Shown: positions 15,728 through 24,440, numbered from the stretch's first letter. The stretch is 64,000 nt of DNA from Pseudomonadota bacterium (GCA_023391375.1 JAEWBB010000024.1:62001-126000), one strand, 5' to 3'. The notes: a model not told the origin generated them from the sequence alone. Numbers and translations: made by a program.

Positions 15728-17035
15728 GTGACCTTCGAGCAAGTTATCGCATTGGCCGTGCTGGTGGCCGTCGTCGCCGCGCTGGTCGCCGACAAGATCC
15801 GCGCCGACATCGTCGCCCTCGCAGGGTCGGCCGCGCTGCTGCTCACCGGCGCGGTTCGCCCGGTCGAGGTTCAGGGCGCCTTCGCCTCGCCGGCGATCAT
15901 CGCGCTGGCCTCGCTGTTCGTCATTGCCTACGCGATGGAGTTGTCGGGCCTGCTCGACGCCGCGATCCGGCGCGGGGTTGCGGTCTGCCGCCGGGTCGGG
16001 GCGACCGGGCTGTGGCTGCTGATCGGGCTCAGCGGCGCGGCGTCGGCCTTCCTTAACAACACGCCGATCGTGGTGATGGGCGCGCCGGTCATCCGCGACG
16101 TGGCGCAGACGCTCAAGCTCAACCCGCGCCGCTTCCTTATCCCGCTCAGCTATGTCGCGGTGCTGGGCGGTTGCTGCACGCTGATCGGCACGTCGACCAA
16201 CCTGATCGTCAACGACATGGCGACCGTCGCCGGCCAGCCGCGTTTTTCGATCTTCGAAATCGCGCCGGTCGGGCTGACGATGGCGCTGTTCGGCGGGGCC
16301 TATTTGTTCGTTGCCAGCCGCTGGCTTGACCGCGGCGAGGACCGCGTCGCCGACGCGGGCGAGACGCAATACACGCATGCGCCCGACCTTCATCACCTGC
16401 AGATGGGCTCGCCCGACCTCTATGCCGCCAGCCGCCCGCTGCAGGGCTGGCGGGCGCTGTCCAGCGCCGCGGTGTTCGCCGCCGTCATCGCGCTGGCCAG
16501 CTTCAACGTCGTGCCGATCGCCGCCGCGGCTTTCGGCGGGGCGGTGGTCCTGATCCTCGCCCGCGTCATCACCGCCGACGAGGCCTATGCCGGCCTGCGC
16601 CCGGAAATCCTGATGCTGATCGCCGGCATGGTGGTGCTCGGCATCGCGCTGGAAAAGACCGGGCTGGCGGCCGCGGCCACCGGGGCGCTGGTCGGGTCGC
16701 TCGATTCCCTCCAGCCGTTCTGGGCGCTGGTCCTGCTCTATGGCGCGACGCTCTTGCTGACCGAACTCTTGTCCAATGCCACGGTGGCGGTGCTGGTTAC
16801 GCCAGTCGCGGTGGCGCTGGGCGAACAGCTCGGCGTCAGCCCGCGTCCTTTCGTGGTGGCGGTGATGATGGCGGCCTCGGCGGCCTTTGCAACGCCGTTC
16901 GGCTACCAAACGAACACGCTCGTCTTTCAGATGGGCGGCTACAGCTACACCGACTTCCTGAAGGTCGGGGTGCCGCTCAACCTGCTCACCTGGGTGGTCG
17001 CGGTTCTCACCATTCCGATGTTCTTCCCCTTCTGA
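15728..17035 (+). CDS. SLC13/DASS-type anion permease
   Basis: The 435-residue protein (from GTG 15728) has about eleven hydrophobic spans. It carries the two family repeats: FLNNTPIVVMGAPVIRDVA with LGGCCTLIGTSTNLIVND, and LLSNATVAVLVTPVAVALG with AFATPFGYQTNTLVFQMGGYSYTDF. The asparagine-threonine motifs (SNNTP-like and GTSTNL) form the Na+/substrate site in the divalent anion:Na+ symporters. Likely substrates are sulfate or dicarboxylates; sequence alone does not choose. An in-frame ATG at 15692 would add 12 residues. The gene is divergent from the lipoprotein gene, with under 70 bases between them. Confidence 0.9.
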   Translation: MTFEQVIALAVLVAVVAALVADKIRADIVALAGSAALLLTGAVRPVEVQGAFASPAIIALASLFVIAYAMELSGLLDAAIRRGVAVCRRVGATGLWLLIGLSGAASAFLNNTPIVVMGAPVIRDVAQTLKLNPRRFLIPLSYVAVLGGCCTLIGTSTNLIVNDMATVAGQPRFSIFEIAPVGLTMALFGGAYLFVASRWLDRGEDRVADAGETQYTHAPDLHHLQMGSPDLYAASRPLQGWRALSSAAVFAAVIALASFNVVPIAAAAFGGAVVLILARVITADEAYAGLRPEILMLIAGMVVLGIALEKTGLAAAATGALVGSLDSLQPFWALVLLYGATLLLTELLSNATVAVLVTPVAVALGEQLGVSPRPFVVAVMMAASAAFATPFGYQTNTLVFQMGGYSYTDFLKVGVPLNLLTWVVAVLTIPMFFPF

Positions 17036-17045
17036 TCCCGAACGG

Positions 17046-17096
17046 AAAAGGGCGACCCCTTGCGAGGCCGCCCTTCCCCATCACGGGCGCTTCAAG
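17046..17096. repeat. terminator-bearing direct repeat, distal copy
   Basis: This 51-base unit is repeated at 17160-17210 with one mismatch. Read on the minus strand it forms AAGGGCGGCC / GGTCGCCCTT with one mispair, followed by TTTT. It is a second, back-up terminator after rplL. Confidence 0.8.
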
Positions 17097-17139
17097 CGCG
17101 AGCGAGGGCGTCCGGTGGACGTCCCGCAAGCGAAGCGCG

Positions 17140-17214
17140 TGTCTTGAATGGGGAATTGAAAAAGGGCGACCCCTTGCGAGGCCGCCCTTCCCAATCACGG
17201 GCGCTTCAAGACAC
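17140..17214 (-). terminator. rplL terminator inside a nested inverted repeat
   Basis: The proximal copy of the 51-base repeat (17160-17210) gives, on the minus strand, a stem of AAGGGCGGCC and GGTCGCCCTT followed by TTTTT: an intrinsic terminator of rplJL. The whole is flanked by the 10-base inverted repeat GTGTCTTGAA (17140-17149) and TTCAAGACAC (17205-17214). This could extend the hairpin or be a relic of the duplication. Confidence 0.82.
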
Positions 17215-17235
17215 CCGCGAAACTGATTCAGAAGC

Positions 17236-17610
17236 TTACTTGAGCTCGACGGTGCCGCCGGCTTCCTCGATCTGCTTCTTGATCTTCTCGGCTTCGTCCT
17301 TGTTGACGCCTTCCTTGAGCGCCTTCGGAGCCGCTTCGACCAGCGCCTTGGCTTCGCCAAGACCCAGGCCGGTGATGGCGCGGACTTCCTTGATGACGTT
17401 GATCTTCTTGCCACCGTCGCCGGTGAGGATCACGTCGAACTCGCTCTGCTCTTCAGCAGCCGGGGCAGCGGCGCCAGCGGCCGGGCCGGCGACGGCGACG
17501 GCAGCGGCGGCCGAAACGCCCCACTTGTCTTCGAGCAGCTTGGCGAGCTCGGCAGCTTCCATGACGGTCAGCGCCGACAGGTCATCAACAATCTTGTTCA
17601 GGTCAGCCAT
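17236..17610 (-). CDS. rplL: 50S ribosomal protein L7/L12
   Basis: The 124-residue protein matches the stalk protein throughout. The N-terminal dimerisation helix is [22 protein letters not shown]. An alanine-rich hinge covers about residues 34-52. The C-terminal factor-binding domain contains [27 protein letters not shown]. The stalk recruits elongation factors to the ribosome. It lies 54 bases after rplJ in the same operon and is followed by two terminators. Confidence 0.99.
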   Translation of the reverse strand: MADLNKIVDDLSALTVMEAAELAKLLEDKWGVSAAAAVAVAGPAAGAAAPAAEEQSEFDVILTGDGGKKINVIKEVRAITGLGLGEAKALVEAAPKALKEGVNKDEAEKIKKQIEEAGGTVELK

Positions 17611-17664
17611 TCTATTTCTCCAGGTGGGCGACGCGCGCCCTTGTGCATTGCGTGAAAGTTAAGT

Positions 17665-18171
17665 TCAGGCTGCGGCCTTGGCGGCGAAAATGCGCGCCAT
17701 CTGGGCCGCCGGCTCCAGGACAGTCCGGGCGATCTTGGTCGCCGGAGCCTGGAGAAGGCCAATAAGGGTGCCGCGAAGCTCGTCGAGCGACGGAAGTTCG
17801 GCAAGCGCCTTCACTCCGTTGACGTCGAGCAGCGTGGTGCCCATCGCACCGCCCACGATTTCGAACTTGTCGTTCGACTTCGCGAACTCGACCGCCACCT
17901 TGGCGGCCGCGACGGGGTCAGCCGACGTCGCCAGGGCAGTCGGTCCCACAAGGAACTCGCTGATCGGGCTATAGTCGGTGCCGTCGAGGGCGATCTTGGC
18001 CAGCCGGTTCTTCGCAACCTTGAACTGGGCACCGGCGTCACGCATCTTCGCGCGAAGGTCGCCCGACTGGGCAACCGTCAGACCGAGGTTGCGGGTGACC
18101 ACAACCACGCCGGTCTCGGCGAAGACGTCCTTCAGCTCGGCAACCAGATCGGCTTTTTGCGAACGATCCAT
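17665..18171 (-). CDS. rplJ: 50S ribosomal protein L10
   Basis: The 168-residue protein starts [17 protein letters not shown] and has the family core [19 protein letters not shown] and [20 protein letters not shown]. The C-terminal helix that binds L7/L12 dimers ends in [17 protein letters not shown] precedes the ATG. The frame is open a further 90 codons upstream, but that is the untranslated leader. L10 normally represses its own operon by binding this leader. Confidence 0.98.
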   Translation of the reverse strand: MDRSQKADLVAELKDVFAETGVVVVTRNLGLTVAQSGDLRAKMRDAGAQFKVAKNRLAKIALDGTDYSPISEFLVGPTALATSADPVAAAKVAVEFAKSNDKFEIVGGAMGTTLLDVNGVKALAELPSLDELRGTLIGLLQAPATKIARTVLEPAAQMARIFAAKAAA

Positions 18172-18407
18172 GCCAACTCCAAAGTATCGGCCATCCCGCG
18201 AACGGAAAGGCCGAGGTTCAAACACCCACGAGCCGGAAGGTCGTGGGAACGATTGTCCGTGGGGTTGGGTTCGTTGGCGCTGCTTCACGCAAGCGCACGG
18301 CGAAATCGCTTTCGCCTCTTGAATTCCGTTTCCCCGTCTCGGCCGCGAATTAAGGAGCAAGCTCCAGCGACTGTCTCGGACGAGTGCCGCCCCGAAGGAA
18401 CGACAAC
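18172..18407 (-). promoter_or_regulatory. putative rplJ leader RNA
   Basis: About 235 bases separate the predicted start of transcription from rplJ. They include a hairpin CCCACGA/TCGTGGG (18225-18231 with 18241-18247). A long structured leader here is expected for L10 feedback control, but the exact L10-binding bulge is not evident by eye. Confidence 0.35.
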
Positions 18408-18413
18408 GGGGCG

Positions 18414-18441
18414 CGTCTACCGAAGGCCGCGCAAAAGTCAA
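18414..18441 (-). promoter_or_regulatory. rplJL promoter
   Basis: On the minus strand TTGACT (18436-18441) and TAGACG (18414-18419) are 16 bases apart. The TTGAC-type -35 is typical of strong alphaproteobacterial housekeeping promoters. It lies 19 bases before the end of ppk2, so rplJL has a promoter of its own. Confidence 0.55.
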
Positions 18442-18459
18442 GCGCGGGGAAGGGGTTGG

Positions 18460-19236
18460 CTAGTCTTCATCTTTCCCGAAGGAAGGAATCGGCTCGAGCA
18501 CCGCGAACGTCTCGTCCTTCGGCTTGCCGTCGAGGTCCGGCCATTCGATCTCCGCGACCGGCAGCGCACAGTCCGGCAAGCGGTCGAGCAGGTCACGGAC
18601 CAGGGTCAGACGGCCGCGCTTCTGGTCGTTGAAATCGACCAGCGTCCATGGCGCGTAGTTGGTGTTTGTCGCCTTGAGCATCGCCTCGCGCGCTTGCGTA
18701 TAGGCGTCGTAAAGCTGGCGGCCCTTCAAATCGATCGGCGACAGCTTCCAGCGCTTGGTCGGGTCGTCGCGCCTTTCGGCCAGCCGCTCCTCCTGCTCGG
18801 CCTGGTCGACCGTCAGCCAATATTTGAACAGCAGGATGCCGTCGTCGACCAGCATCTTTTCGAACGTCGGCACGGCAGCGAGGAAGGTCTCGACCTCCCG
18901 GTCGGTCGCGAACCCCATCACTTTCTCGACCCCGGCGCGGTTATACCAGCTGCGGTCGAACAGCGTGATCTCGCCCTTGGCCGGAAGGTGGGGGACGTAG
19001 CGCTGGAAATACCATTCGCCCTTCTCGCGCTCGGTCGGGGCGGGCAGGGCTACGGTGCGGCACTGGCGCGGGTTGAGGTGGTCACTGACCGCCCCGATCG
19101 CACCACCCTTGCCGGCGGTATCGCGGCCTTCAAAAATCACCACCAGCCGCTGCCCGGTCTCGGCCACCCAACGCGCCATGGCGTTGAGCTCGACCGACAT
19201 CGGTTCCAGCTTCTTGTCGTATTTCTTGCCCTTCAT
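18460..19236 (-). CDS. ppk2: polyphosphate kinase 2 (PPK2 class I)
   Basis: The protein of about 258 residues has the PPK2 Walker A motif FEGRDTAGKGGAIG near residue 38. It also has Walker B/DRSWYNRAGVEKVMGF and the lid region KRWKLSPIDLKGRQLYDAY. PPK2 enzymes transfer phosphate between polyphosphate and nucleotides, usually making GTP or ATP. The length fits the single-domain class I. GAGGG is placed six bases before the ATG at 19236 but abuts the ATG at 19242, so the shorter start is favoured. It lies divergent from the GntA-like operon. Confidence 0.95.
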   Translation of the reverse strand: MKGKKYDKKLEPMSVELNAMARWVAETGQRLVVIFEGRDTAGKGGAIGAVSDHLNPRQCRTVALPAPTEREKGEWYFQRYVPHLPAKGEITLFDRSWYNRAGVEKVMGFATDREVETFLAAVPTFEKMLVDDGILLFKYWLTVDQAEQEERLAERRDDPTKRWKLSPIDLKGRQLYDAYTQAREAMLKATNTNYAPWTLVDFNDQKRGRLTLVRDLLDRLPDCALPVAEIEWPDLDGKPKDETFAVLEPIPSFGKDED

Positions 19237-19314
19237 GTTCATCCCTCGACCCTGCGCCGCTTGTGTCGGCTCCACAACAATGAAACCAAGGCGAGCGGCG
19301 CCCGTTGAGGGGGC

Positions 19315-20070
19315 ATGCTTCACCGCGCCGACGATTCGACGCATCCCCTTGCCCAACGGTTCCGCGACTTTGTCGGCGGGAAGGCCTTTCCCTGCGTCGG
19401 TGCCAAGTCGGCGCTCAACCGCGGCCGGATGCGCTTCGTCGTCGCCCGGGATTTCGCCTCGGCGTGGGATGACTTGAGGATCCTGCCGTCGCTCCACGCG
19501 CTGGCCCGCGACTATGGCGACGATCCCACGCTGTTCCAGTCGCTGGTCGTCCTGTTCGAACGCGGCGCGCCAAGGGACGAAGCTTCATTCGAGCAACGGA
19601 TGTGGGCGCGGCTCCAGTCGCTCAGCGACAAGGACGAATGGCTCGGCCATCCACCGGACGACCGGGTCGCCCACGACCCTGACGATCCGCACTTCGCGCT
19701 CAGCTTCGGCGGCGAGGCGTTCTTCGTCGTCGGCCTGCATCCCGAGGCGAGCCGCCCGGCGCGGCGGTTCGACGTCCCCGGGCTGGTGTTCAACCTCCAC
19801 GACCAGTTCGAGCGACTGCGCGATGAGGGCCGTTACCATCCGCTGCGCACCACGATCCTGGAGCGCGACGAGCGGCTGGCCGGATCGATCAACCCGATGC
19901 TGGCCCAGCACGGAACCATCTCCGCCGCCCGCCAGTACAGCGGTCGGGCGGTCAACGACGACTGGCAATGTCCGTTCAGCGGGCGGCCGACCGAAAGGAA
20001 CGACGATTGGTTCACGAAATCCCTCCGCGATCGGGCACCGCCTTCACCCTCGACAAGGGACAGCGGCTGA
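19315..20070 (+). CDS. GntA-like heme-dependent N-hydroxylase (YqcI/YcgG family)
   Basis: The 251-residue protein matches the YqcI/YcgG family throughout. FPCVGAKSALNRG lies near residue 25, then FGGEAFFVVGLHPEASRPAR around 131-150, GLVFNLHDQFERLRDEGRY, and GSINPMLAQHG followed by ARQYSGRAVNDDWQCPF. The characterised relative GntA N-hydroxylates a cyclic guanidine intermediate in cyanobacterial guanitoxin synthesis and is heme-dependent. Conserved histidines in GLHP and NLHDQF are candidate ligands. GAGGGGG precedes the ATG. The end overlaps the DUF1989 gene by 64 bases, indicating translational coupling. Its substrate here is unknown. Confidence 0.85.
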   Translation: MLHRADDSTHPLAQRFRDFVGGKAFPCVGAKSALNRGRMRFVVARDFASAWDDLRILPSLHALARDYGDDPTLFQSLVVLFERGAPRDEASFEQRMWARLQSLSDKDEWLGHPPDDRVAHDPDDPHFALSFGGEAFFVVGLHPEASRPARRFDVPGLVFNLHDQFERLRDEGRYHPLRTTILERDERLAGSINPMLAQHGTISAARQYSGRAVNDDWQCPFSGRPTERNDDWFTKSLRDRAPPSPSTRDSG

Positions 20071-20588
20071 CCGTCATCGACCCGAAGGGAATGCAGGTCG
20101 CCGACCTTCTCGCCTTCAAACGCGACGATGTGGGTGAGGTCATCTCTTCCGGCCGGACGTTCGATTATGCCGAGAAGATCTACCTGACTGCGGGTGACAG
20201 CCTCTATTCGAACCGGTCGAACGTGCTGCTCGACATCGTCGAGGACACGGTCGGCCGGCACGATTTCCTGCTGACCCCGTGCAGCAAGGACACGTTCCGC
20301 ATTTGCTATGACGACCATGACCCGCACCGCGGCTGCTTCGGCAACCTCGCCGAGGCCCTGGCGCCCTACGGCGTCACCGAGGACATGATCCCGTCGGCCT
20401 TCAACTGCTTCATGAACGTGCCCGTCGATGGCGAGACGGGACGGTTGAAGGTGCTGCCCCCGACCAGCAAGGCGGGCGACCGGATCGTCTTCGAAGCGAA
20501 GGAGGATCTCGTCATCGGTCTCACCGCCTGCTCGGCGCGCGACAGCAACGGCGGCAGCTTCAAGCCGATCCACTGGACCATCGCTTGA
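20007..20588 (+). CDS. DUF1989 protein (urea carboxylase-associated / carboxyguanidine deiminase-like)
   Basis: The protein has about 193 residues from a TTG at 20007, preceded at good distance by AAAGGAA. No ATG lies near this point in frame. The family core is clear: QRLTVIDPKGMQVADLLAF, TAGDSLYSNRSNVLLDIVEDTVGRHDFLLTPCS, GCFGNLAEALAPYG, and SAFNCFMNVPV. DUF1989 proteins include the CgdA/CgdB subunits of carboxyguanidine deiminase. Cysteines near 99, 119 and 138 are candidate metal ligands. It overlaps the GntA-like gene upstream and the ATP-grasp gene downstream, so all three are probably one operon. Confidence 0.85.
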   Translation: MVHEIPPRSGTAFTLDKGQRLTVIDPKGMQVADLLAFKRDDVGEVISSGRTFDYAEKIYLTAGDSLYSNRSNVLLDIVEDTVGRHDFLLTPCSKDTFRICYDDHDPHRGCFGNLAEALAPYGVTEDMIPSAFNCFMNVPVDGETGRLKVLPPTSKAGDRIVFEAKEDLVIGLTACSARDSNGGSFKPIHWTIA

Positions 20589-20602
20589 ACGCGGCCTCGC
20601 GC

Positions 20603-21421
20603 ATGCGGGTCGCGCTGACCTACCTCTGGCGGCACGGGCTCTGGCCCTCGCTCGACCGGCCGCGGCGGTTCACCGAATGGGTGCAATGGCGGAAACTGCA
20701 CGACCGCGACGTGGCGCTGGCGCGGTTGACAGACAAGAGCTGGTCGAAAGAACGAGCCGATGGACTGGTTCCGGGCATTGCCGTGCCCACGCTGTGGTCT
20801 GGCATCGAATTGCCGGCCGATCCGCCGGCCCCCTTGCCACTGGTCGTCAAGGCCAATCACGGCTGCAACCAGTATCGTGTCATCCGGACGGAGGCCGACT
20901 GGGCCGAGGCCTGCCGTGCCGCGCCGGGCTGGCTGGCGAAGACCTACGGCGGCTGGCTCGACGAGTGGCATTATGGCGCGGCGCGCGCGTTCCTAGTCAT
21001 CGAACCTTTCCTGGGCGGCGAAGGCGCGCCGTTACCGCTCGACTACAAAGTCTATGTGTTCGGCGGCCGGGCGGAGATCGTGCAGCTCCACGCCGGACGC
21101 GGGACACGCCATCGCTGGACGCAGTTCGACCGCGACTGGACCGCGCTCAGCGACCATCCGCTTCCGGCAGCCCCGCCGAGTAAGCTCGCGGAAATGCTCG
21201 ACGCGGCGGAACGCCTAGCGGCAGGACACGACTTCCTACGGGTCGACTTTTACGAGGTCGAAGGCCGGTTGTGGTTCGGCGAATTCTGCCTGTTTCCGGG
21301 CTCGGGGCTCGACCCGTTCCATCCCGCCTCGCTCGACGACCGGCTCGGCGCCTGCTGGGCTGCAGTGCGCACCGCTTCGCTGCCGTTGTCGGCCCCAAAA
21401 GCGCGACCACTCGCCGCGTGA
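20603..21421 (+). CDS. TupA-like ATP-grasp protein
   Basis: The 272-residue protein (or 278 from a TTG at 20585 overlapping the previous stop) fits the TupA-like ATP-grasp family. It has PRRFTEWVQWRKLHDRD at the start and LTDKSW, then LVVKANHGCNQ in the nucleotide-binding lobe. It also has PLDYKVYVFGGRAEIVQLH and ends with HDFLRVDFYEVEGRLWFGEFCLFPGSG. The D/E pair in RVDFY and GEFCLF should hold the magnesium ions. ATP-grasp enzymes join a carboxylate to an amine. TupA itself acts in a cell-wall teichuronopeptide. Coupling to the two upstream genes suggests a peptide or amide product, which is inference. Confidence 0.8.
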   Translation: MRVALTYLWRHGLWPSLDRPRRFTEWVQWRKLHDRDVALARLTDKSWSKERADGLVPGIAVPTLWSGIELPADPPAPLPLVVKANHGCNQYRVIRTEADWAEACRAAPGWLAKTYGGWLDEWHYGAARAFLVIEPFLGGEGAPLPLDYKVYVFGGRAEIVQLHAGRGTRHRWTQFDRDWTALSDHPLPAAPPSKLAEMLDAAERLAAGHDFLRVDFYEVEGRLWFGEFCLFPGSGLDPFHPASLDDRLGACWAAVRTASLPLSAPKARPLAA

Positions 21422-21510
21422 GTTCGTCGACCGCGAACGGCTTGGTTCGAACAGGCCGCGATCGCGGACGTTTTCAGGCGTGTCGGCCAGGGTTGTGAGG
21501 GTGTTCTAGG

Positions 21511-23208
21511 CTAGTCGCCTTTCATCGATCGAGTCAGACGGGGTGTCGGCGGAACGTGTGACGCTGCGATCGGGTCTGGCTGCGCCCGCTGGTGCGCGTC
21601 GGCATCGAGCGCCGCCCACACCGCGCTGACCACCACCGACCCTTCCCCGACCGCGGATGCCACGCGCTTGACCGAGCCCGCGCGCACGTCGCCGACCGCG
21701 AAAATGCGCGGGTGGGACGTGGCATGAGGAGAGAAGGCGCCGACGGCATCGCCCGTCTGCACGAACCCCTTGTCGTCGAGCGCGACGCAGCTAGGCAGCC
21801 AACTGGTGTTGGGCGCCGCGCCGACCATGATGAACAGGCCCCGCGTCGCGATGTCACGGTGGCCGCCGGGCCCGTTGATGGTCACCCGCTCCAGCACTCT
21901 GTCGCCGTGCAATTCGGCCACCCGCGTGCCGTAATGGATCGTCACCGAAGGATCGGCTTCCAGCCGTCGTCGCAGGTAATCGCTCATGCTGGCCGCGAGG
22001 GTGTCGCCCCGGACCAGCAGGTGGACGTGGCCGGCGCTTCGAGACAGGTACATCGCGGCCTGGCCCGCGCTGTTCCCGCCGCCGACGACGATCGCCTCAC
22101 TTTCCCCGCACAGGCGCGATTCCATCTCGGTCGCGGCGTAATAGACGCCCGCACCCTCGAATTCCTCGAGCCGGTGGATCGGAAGCCGCCGGTATTGAAC
22201 GCCCGTGGCGATGAGGACCGAGCGGGCGCACAGCGTCTTGCCGCCATCGATTGTCGCACACAGCATCCCGTCATCGCGGGCCTCGAGCCTGGTCACGCGG
22301 TGCGGCATGGCGAAGCGGGTCCCGAACTTCATCGCCTGGATCTGGCCGCGAAAGACCAGGTCGGCACCGGAAATTCCTGTCGGGAAGCCCATGTAATTCT
22401 CGATCCGGCTCGACGTCCCGGCCTGGCCGCCGATCGCGGTGTCCTCGACGACCAGCGCCGACAGGCCCTCGGCGCCCGCATAGACCGCCGCCGCCACCCC
22501 GGCCGGGCCGCCGCCGACCACCAGCAGGTCGACGTCGGCGTGGTCGCAGATGGCGATGGCGAGGCCCAGCTTCTGCGCGATGGCGAGGGGGGAGGGGTCG
22601 TCCAGCACTTCGCCCTTGCCGAACGCGACGGCGGGGCGGGGCGGGGCGATGGCGCAGGATGCCGCCGCTTCGTCGCCCTCGGGCGTGCCCATCGCGACCG
22701 ACCGGAACGGAATCCGGTTGCGGCTGAGGAAGATAGCGGCCCGCTGGACCACAGGGTCTGCTTCCGCTCCGATCAGCACGAGCGAGGTCAGGCCGACCTC
22801 GAACTGCTTGCGACGGCGGGCGGCGAAGACGGTCAGGATGTGGTCGGACAGCTCGGGCACTTCGCTCATCAATGCCAGCATCGCCGGGCGGTCGACCTCG
22901 ATCGTCCTGGTGTCCTTCGACGCCCGCATCGACAGGCCCCAGGCCCCGCCGGACAGGAAGCCGAGTTCCCCCGCGAACTGGGTCGGGCCGAGCGAGGCGT
23001 TCATCGCTCTCAGGCCCGTGGCAGGATCGACCGGCTCGATGTCGCCGTCGACGACGTAGATGAAATGGTCCTGGGGTTCGCCCGCGCCGGCGACCAGCTC
23101 GCCCGCCTCGTAGTGCACTTCCCGACCCGCTTCCCGAAGGCGGGCGACATGGGCGTCCGACAGCGGCACGCGCTGCATGGTGGTCAGGTCCAGGCCGATC
23201 GATTCCAT
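21511..23208 (-). CDS. cNMP-binding-domain flavoprotein, thioredoxin reductase-like but without CxxC
   Basis: The 565-residue fusion has a Crp-type cyclic-nucleotide-binding domain (about 10-130), a thioredoxin/glutaredoxin-like segment (about 140-225) and a thioredoxin reductase module. FAD motif VDLLVVGGGPAGVAAAVYA lies near 228 and NAD(P) motif AIVVGGGNSAGQAAMYLSRS near 365. In true thioredoxin reductase a redox CATC follows the GV-YYA position; here the text is GVYYAATEMES, so the disulfide is absent. It should be a flavin reductase or sensor acting on another substrate. GGCGGAGG precedes the ATG. Confidence 0.88.
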   Translation of the reverse strand: MESIGLDLTTMQRVPLSDAHVARLREAGREVHYEAGELVAGAGEPQDHFIYVVDGDIEPVDPATGLRAMNASLGPTQFAGELGFLSGGAWGLSMRASKDTRTIEVDRPAMLALMSEVPELSDHILTVFAARRRKQFEVGLTSLVLIGAEADPVVQRAAIFLSRNRIPFRSVAMGTPEGDEAAASCAIAPPRPAVAFGKGEVLDDPSPLAIAQKLGLAIAICDHADVDLLVVGGGPAGVAAAVYAGAEGLSALVVEDTAIGGQAGTSSRIENYMGFPTGISGADLVFRGQIQAMKFGTRFAMPHRVTRLEARDDGMLCATIDGGKTLCARSVLIATGVQYRRLPIHRLEEFEGAGVYYAATEMESRLCGESEAIVVGGGNSAGQAAMYLSRSAGHVHLLVRGDTLAASMSDYLRRRLEADPSVTIHYGTRVAELHGDRVLERVTINGPGGHRDIATRGLFIMVGAAPNTSWLPSCVALDDKGFVQTGDAVGAFSPHATSHPRIFAVGDVRAGSVKRVASAVGEGSVVVSAVWAALDADAHQRAQPDPIAASHVPPTPRLTRSMKGD

Positions 23209-23247
23209 GACTGCCTCCGCCTCAGAAGGTGGGGCGCACTAGCCATG

Positions 23248-23276
23248 AAAAAAGGGCCGGGGGAAACCCCCGACCC
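23248..23276 (-). terminator. intrinsic terminator of rplKA
   Basis: On the minus strand GGGTCGGGGG and CCCCCGGCCC pair around a short loop and are followed by TTTTTT. It lies about 30 bases past the rplA stop and separates the ribosomal operon from the flavoprotein gene. Confidence 0.92.
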
Positions 23277-23305
23277 TCATTTTCGTGCGAAGGGTGCCGG
23301 CGACT

Positions 23306-24004
23306 TTACGCGCCCGCGACTTCCGTCGTGTCGATCTTCACACCCGGGCCCATCGAGCTCGAGAGGGCGATCTTCTTGACGTACTTGCCCTTGGCGCCCG
23401 CCGGCTTGGCCTTGACGATCGCGTCCACGAACGCGTCGAAATTGGCCTTGAGGTCGGCGGCCGCAAAGCTCGCCTTGCCGATGCCGGCGTGGATGATGCC
23501 CGCCTTCTCGACGCGGAACTCGATCTGGCCGGCCTTGGCGTCGGTGACAGCCTTGGTGACGTCCATGGTGACGGTGCCGAGCTTCGGGTTCGGCATCAGG
23601 CCCTTGGGGCCCAGCACCTTACCGAGGCGGCCGACGACGCCCATCATGTCCGGCGTCGCGATGACGCGGTCATAGTCGAGCTTGCCGGCCTGCATTTCTT
23701 CCATCAGGTCTTCCGCACCGACCTTGTCGGCGCCGGCGGCGGTCGCTTCGTCGGCCTTCGCGCCCTTGGCGAACACGGCGACCTTGACGGTCTTGCCAGT
23801 GCCCTTGGGCAGGTTGACGACGCCGCGGACCATCTGGTCGGCGTGGCGCGGGTCGACGCCGAGGTTGATCGCGACTTCGACGCTTTCGTCGAACTTCGAG
23901 GTCGCCAGTTCCTTGACCAGGCCGAGGGCCTCGTCGACGCCGTACAGCTTGCCCTCTTCGACCTTGCCGTCGAGGTTCTTCTGCTTCTTCGTAAGCTTCG
24001 CCAT
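23306..24004 (-). CDS. rplA: 50S ribosomal protein L1
   Basis: The 232-residue protein starts [15 protein letters not shown]. It has the RNA-binding core [30 protein letters not shown] and the C-terminal [21 protein letters not shown]1 forms the E-site stalk of the large subunit. GGAGGG lies 8 bases before the ATG at 24004; an upstream in-frame ATG at 24022 overlaps rplK and is unlikely. The start is 4 bases after the rplK stop. Confidence 0.99.
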   Translation of the reverse strand: MAKLTKKQKNLDGKVEEGKLYGVDEALGLVKELATSKFDESVEVAINLGVDPRHADQMVRGVVNLPKGTGKTVKVAVFAKGAKADEATAAGADKVGAEDLMEEMQAGKLDYDRVIATPDMMGVVGRLGKVLGPKGLMPNPKLGTVTMDVTKAVTDAKAGQIEFRVEKAGIIHAGIGKASFAAADLKANFDAFVDAIVKAKPAGAKGKYVKKIALSSSMGPGVKIDTTEVAGA

Positions 24005-24008
24005 GTCG

Positions 24009-24440
24009 TTAGCCCTCCACAACCTGGAGGCCCATCGCGCGAGCGGAGCCTTCGATGATCTTGGTCGCCGCGTCGATGTCGTTGGCGTTGAGGTCGGCCA
24101 TCTTCGTCTGGGCGATCTCGGCCAGCTGCGAGCGCTTGATGGTGCCCGCCGAAACCTTGCCCGGCTCCTTCGAGCCCGACTTCAGCTTCGCCGCTTTCTT
24201 GAGCAGGAAGCTCGCCGGCGGGGTCTTGGTGGTGAAGCTGAACGAGCGATCGGCGTAGACGGTGATGACCGTCGGGATCGGCGTGGTCTTCTCAAGGTCC
24301 TGCGTGGCGGCATTGAACGCCTTGCAGAATTCCATGATGTTGACGCCACGCTGGCCCAGCGCCGGACCGATCGGCGGGGACGGGTTGGCGGTGCCGGCCG
24401 GCACCTGCAGCTTGATATAACCGGTGATCTTCTTGGCCAT
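24009..24440 (-). CDS. rplK: 50S ribosomal protein L11
   Basis: The 143-residue protein has the proline-rich [22 protein letters not shown] at 21-43 and a C-terminal 23S rRNA-binding domain ending in [22 protein letters not shown]11 takes part in the GTPase centre and the stringent response. AAGGACCTT precedes the ATG. Normally nusG lies directly upstream; here it is five kilobases away. Confidence 0.99.
   Translation of the reverse strand: MAKKITGYIKLQVPAGTANPSPPIGPALGQRGVNIMEFCKAFNAATQDLEKTTPIPTVITVYADRSFSFTTKTPPASFLLKKAAKLKSGSKEPGKVSAGTIKRSQLAEIAQTKMADLNANDIDAATKIIEGSARAMGLQVVEG

Noticed and set aside
15662..16909. Long N-terminal extension of the lipoprotein frame on the minus strand
   Set aside because: It lies antisense to the SLC13 permease, is full of Arg/Gln/Gly, and the lipoprotein signal at 15661 marks the real start.
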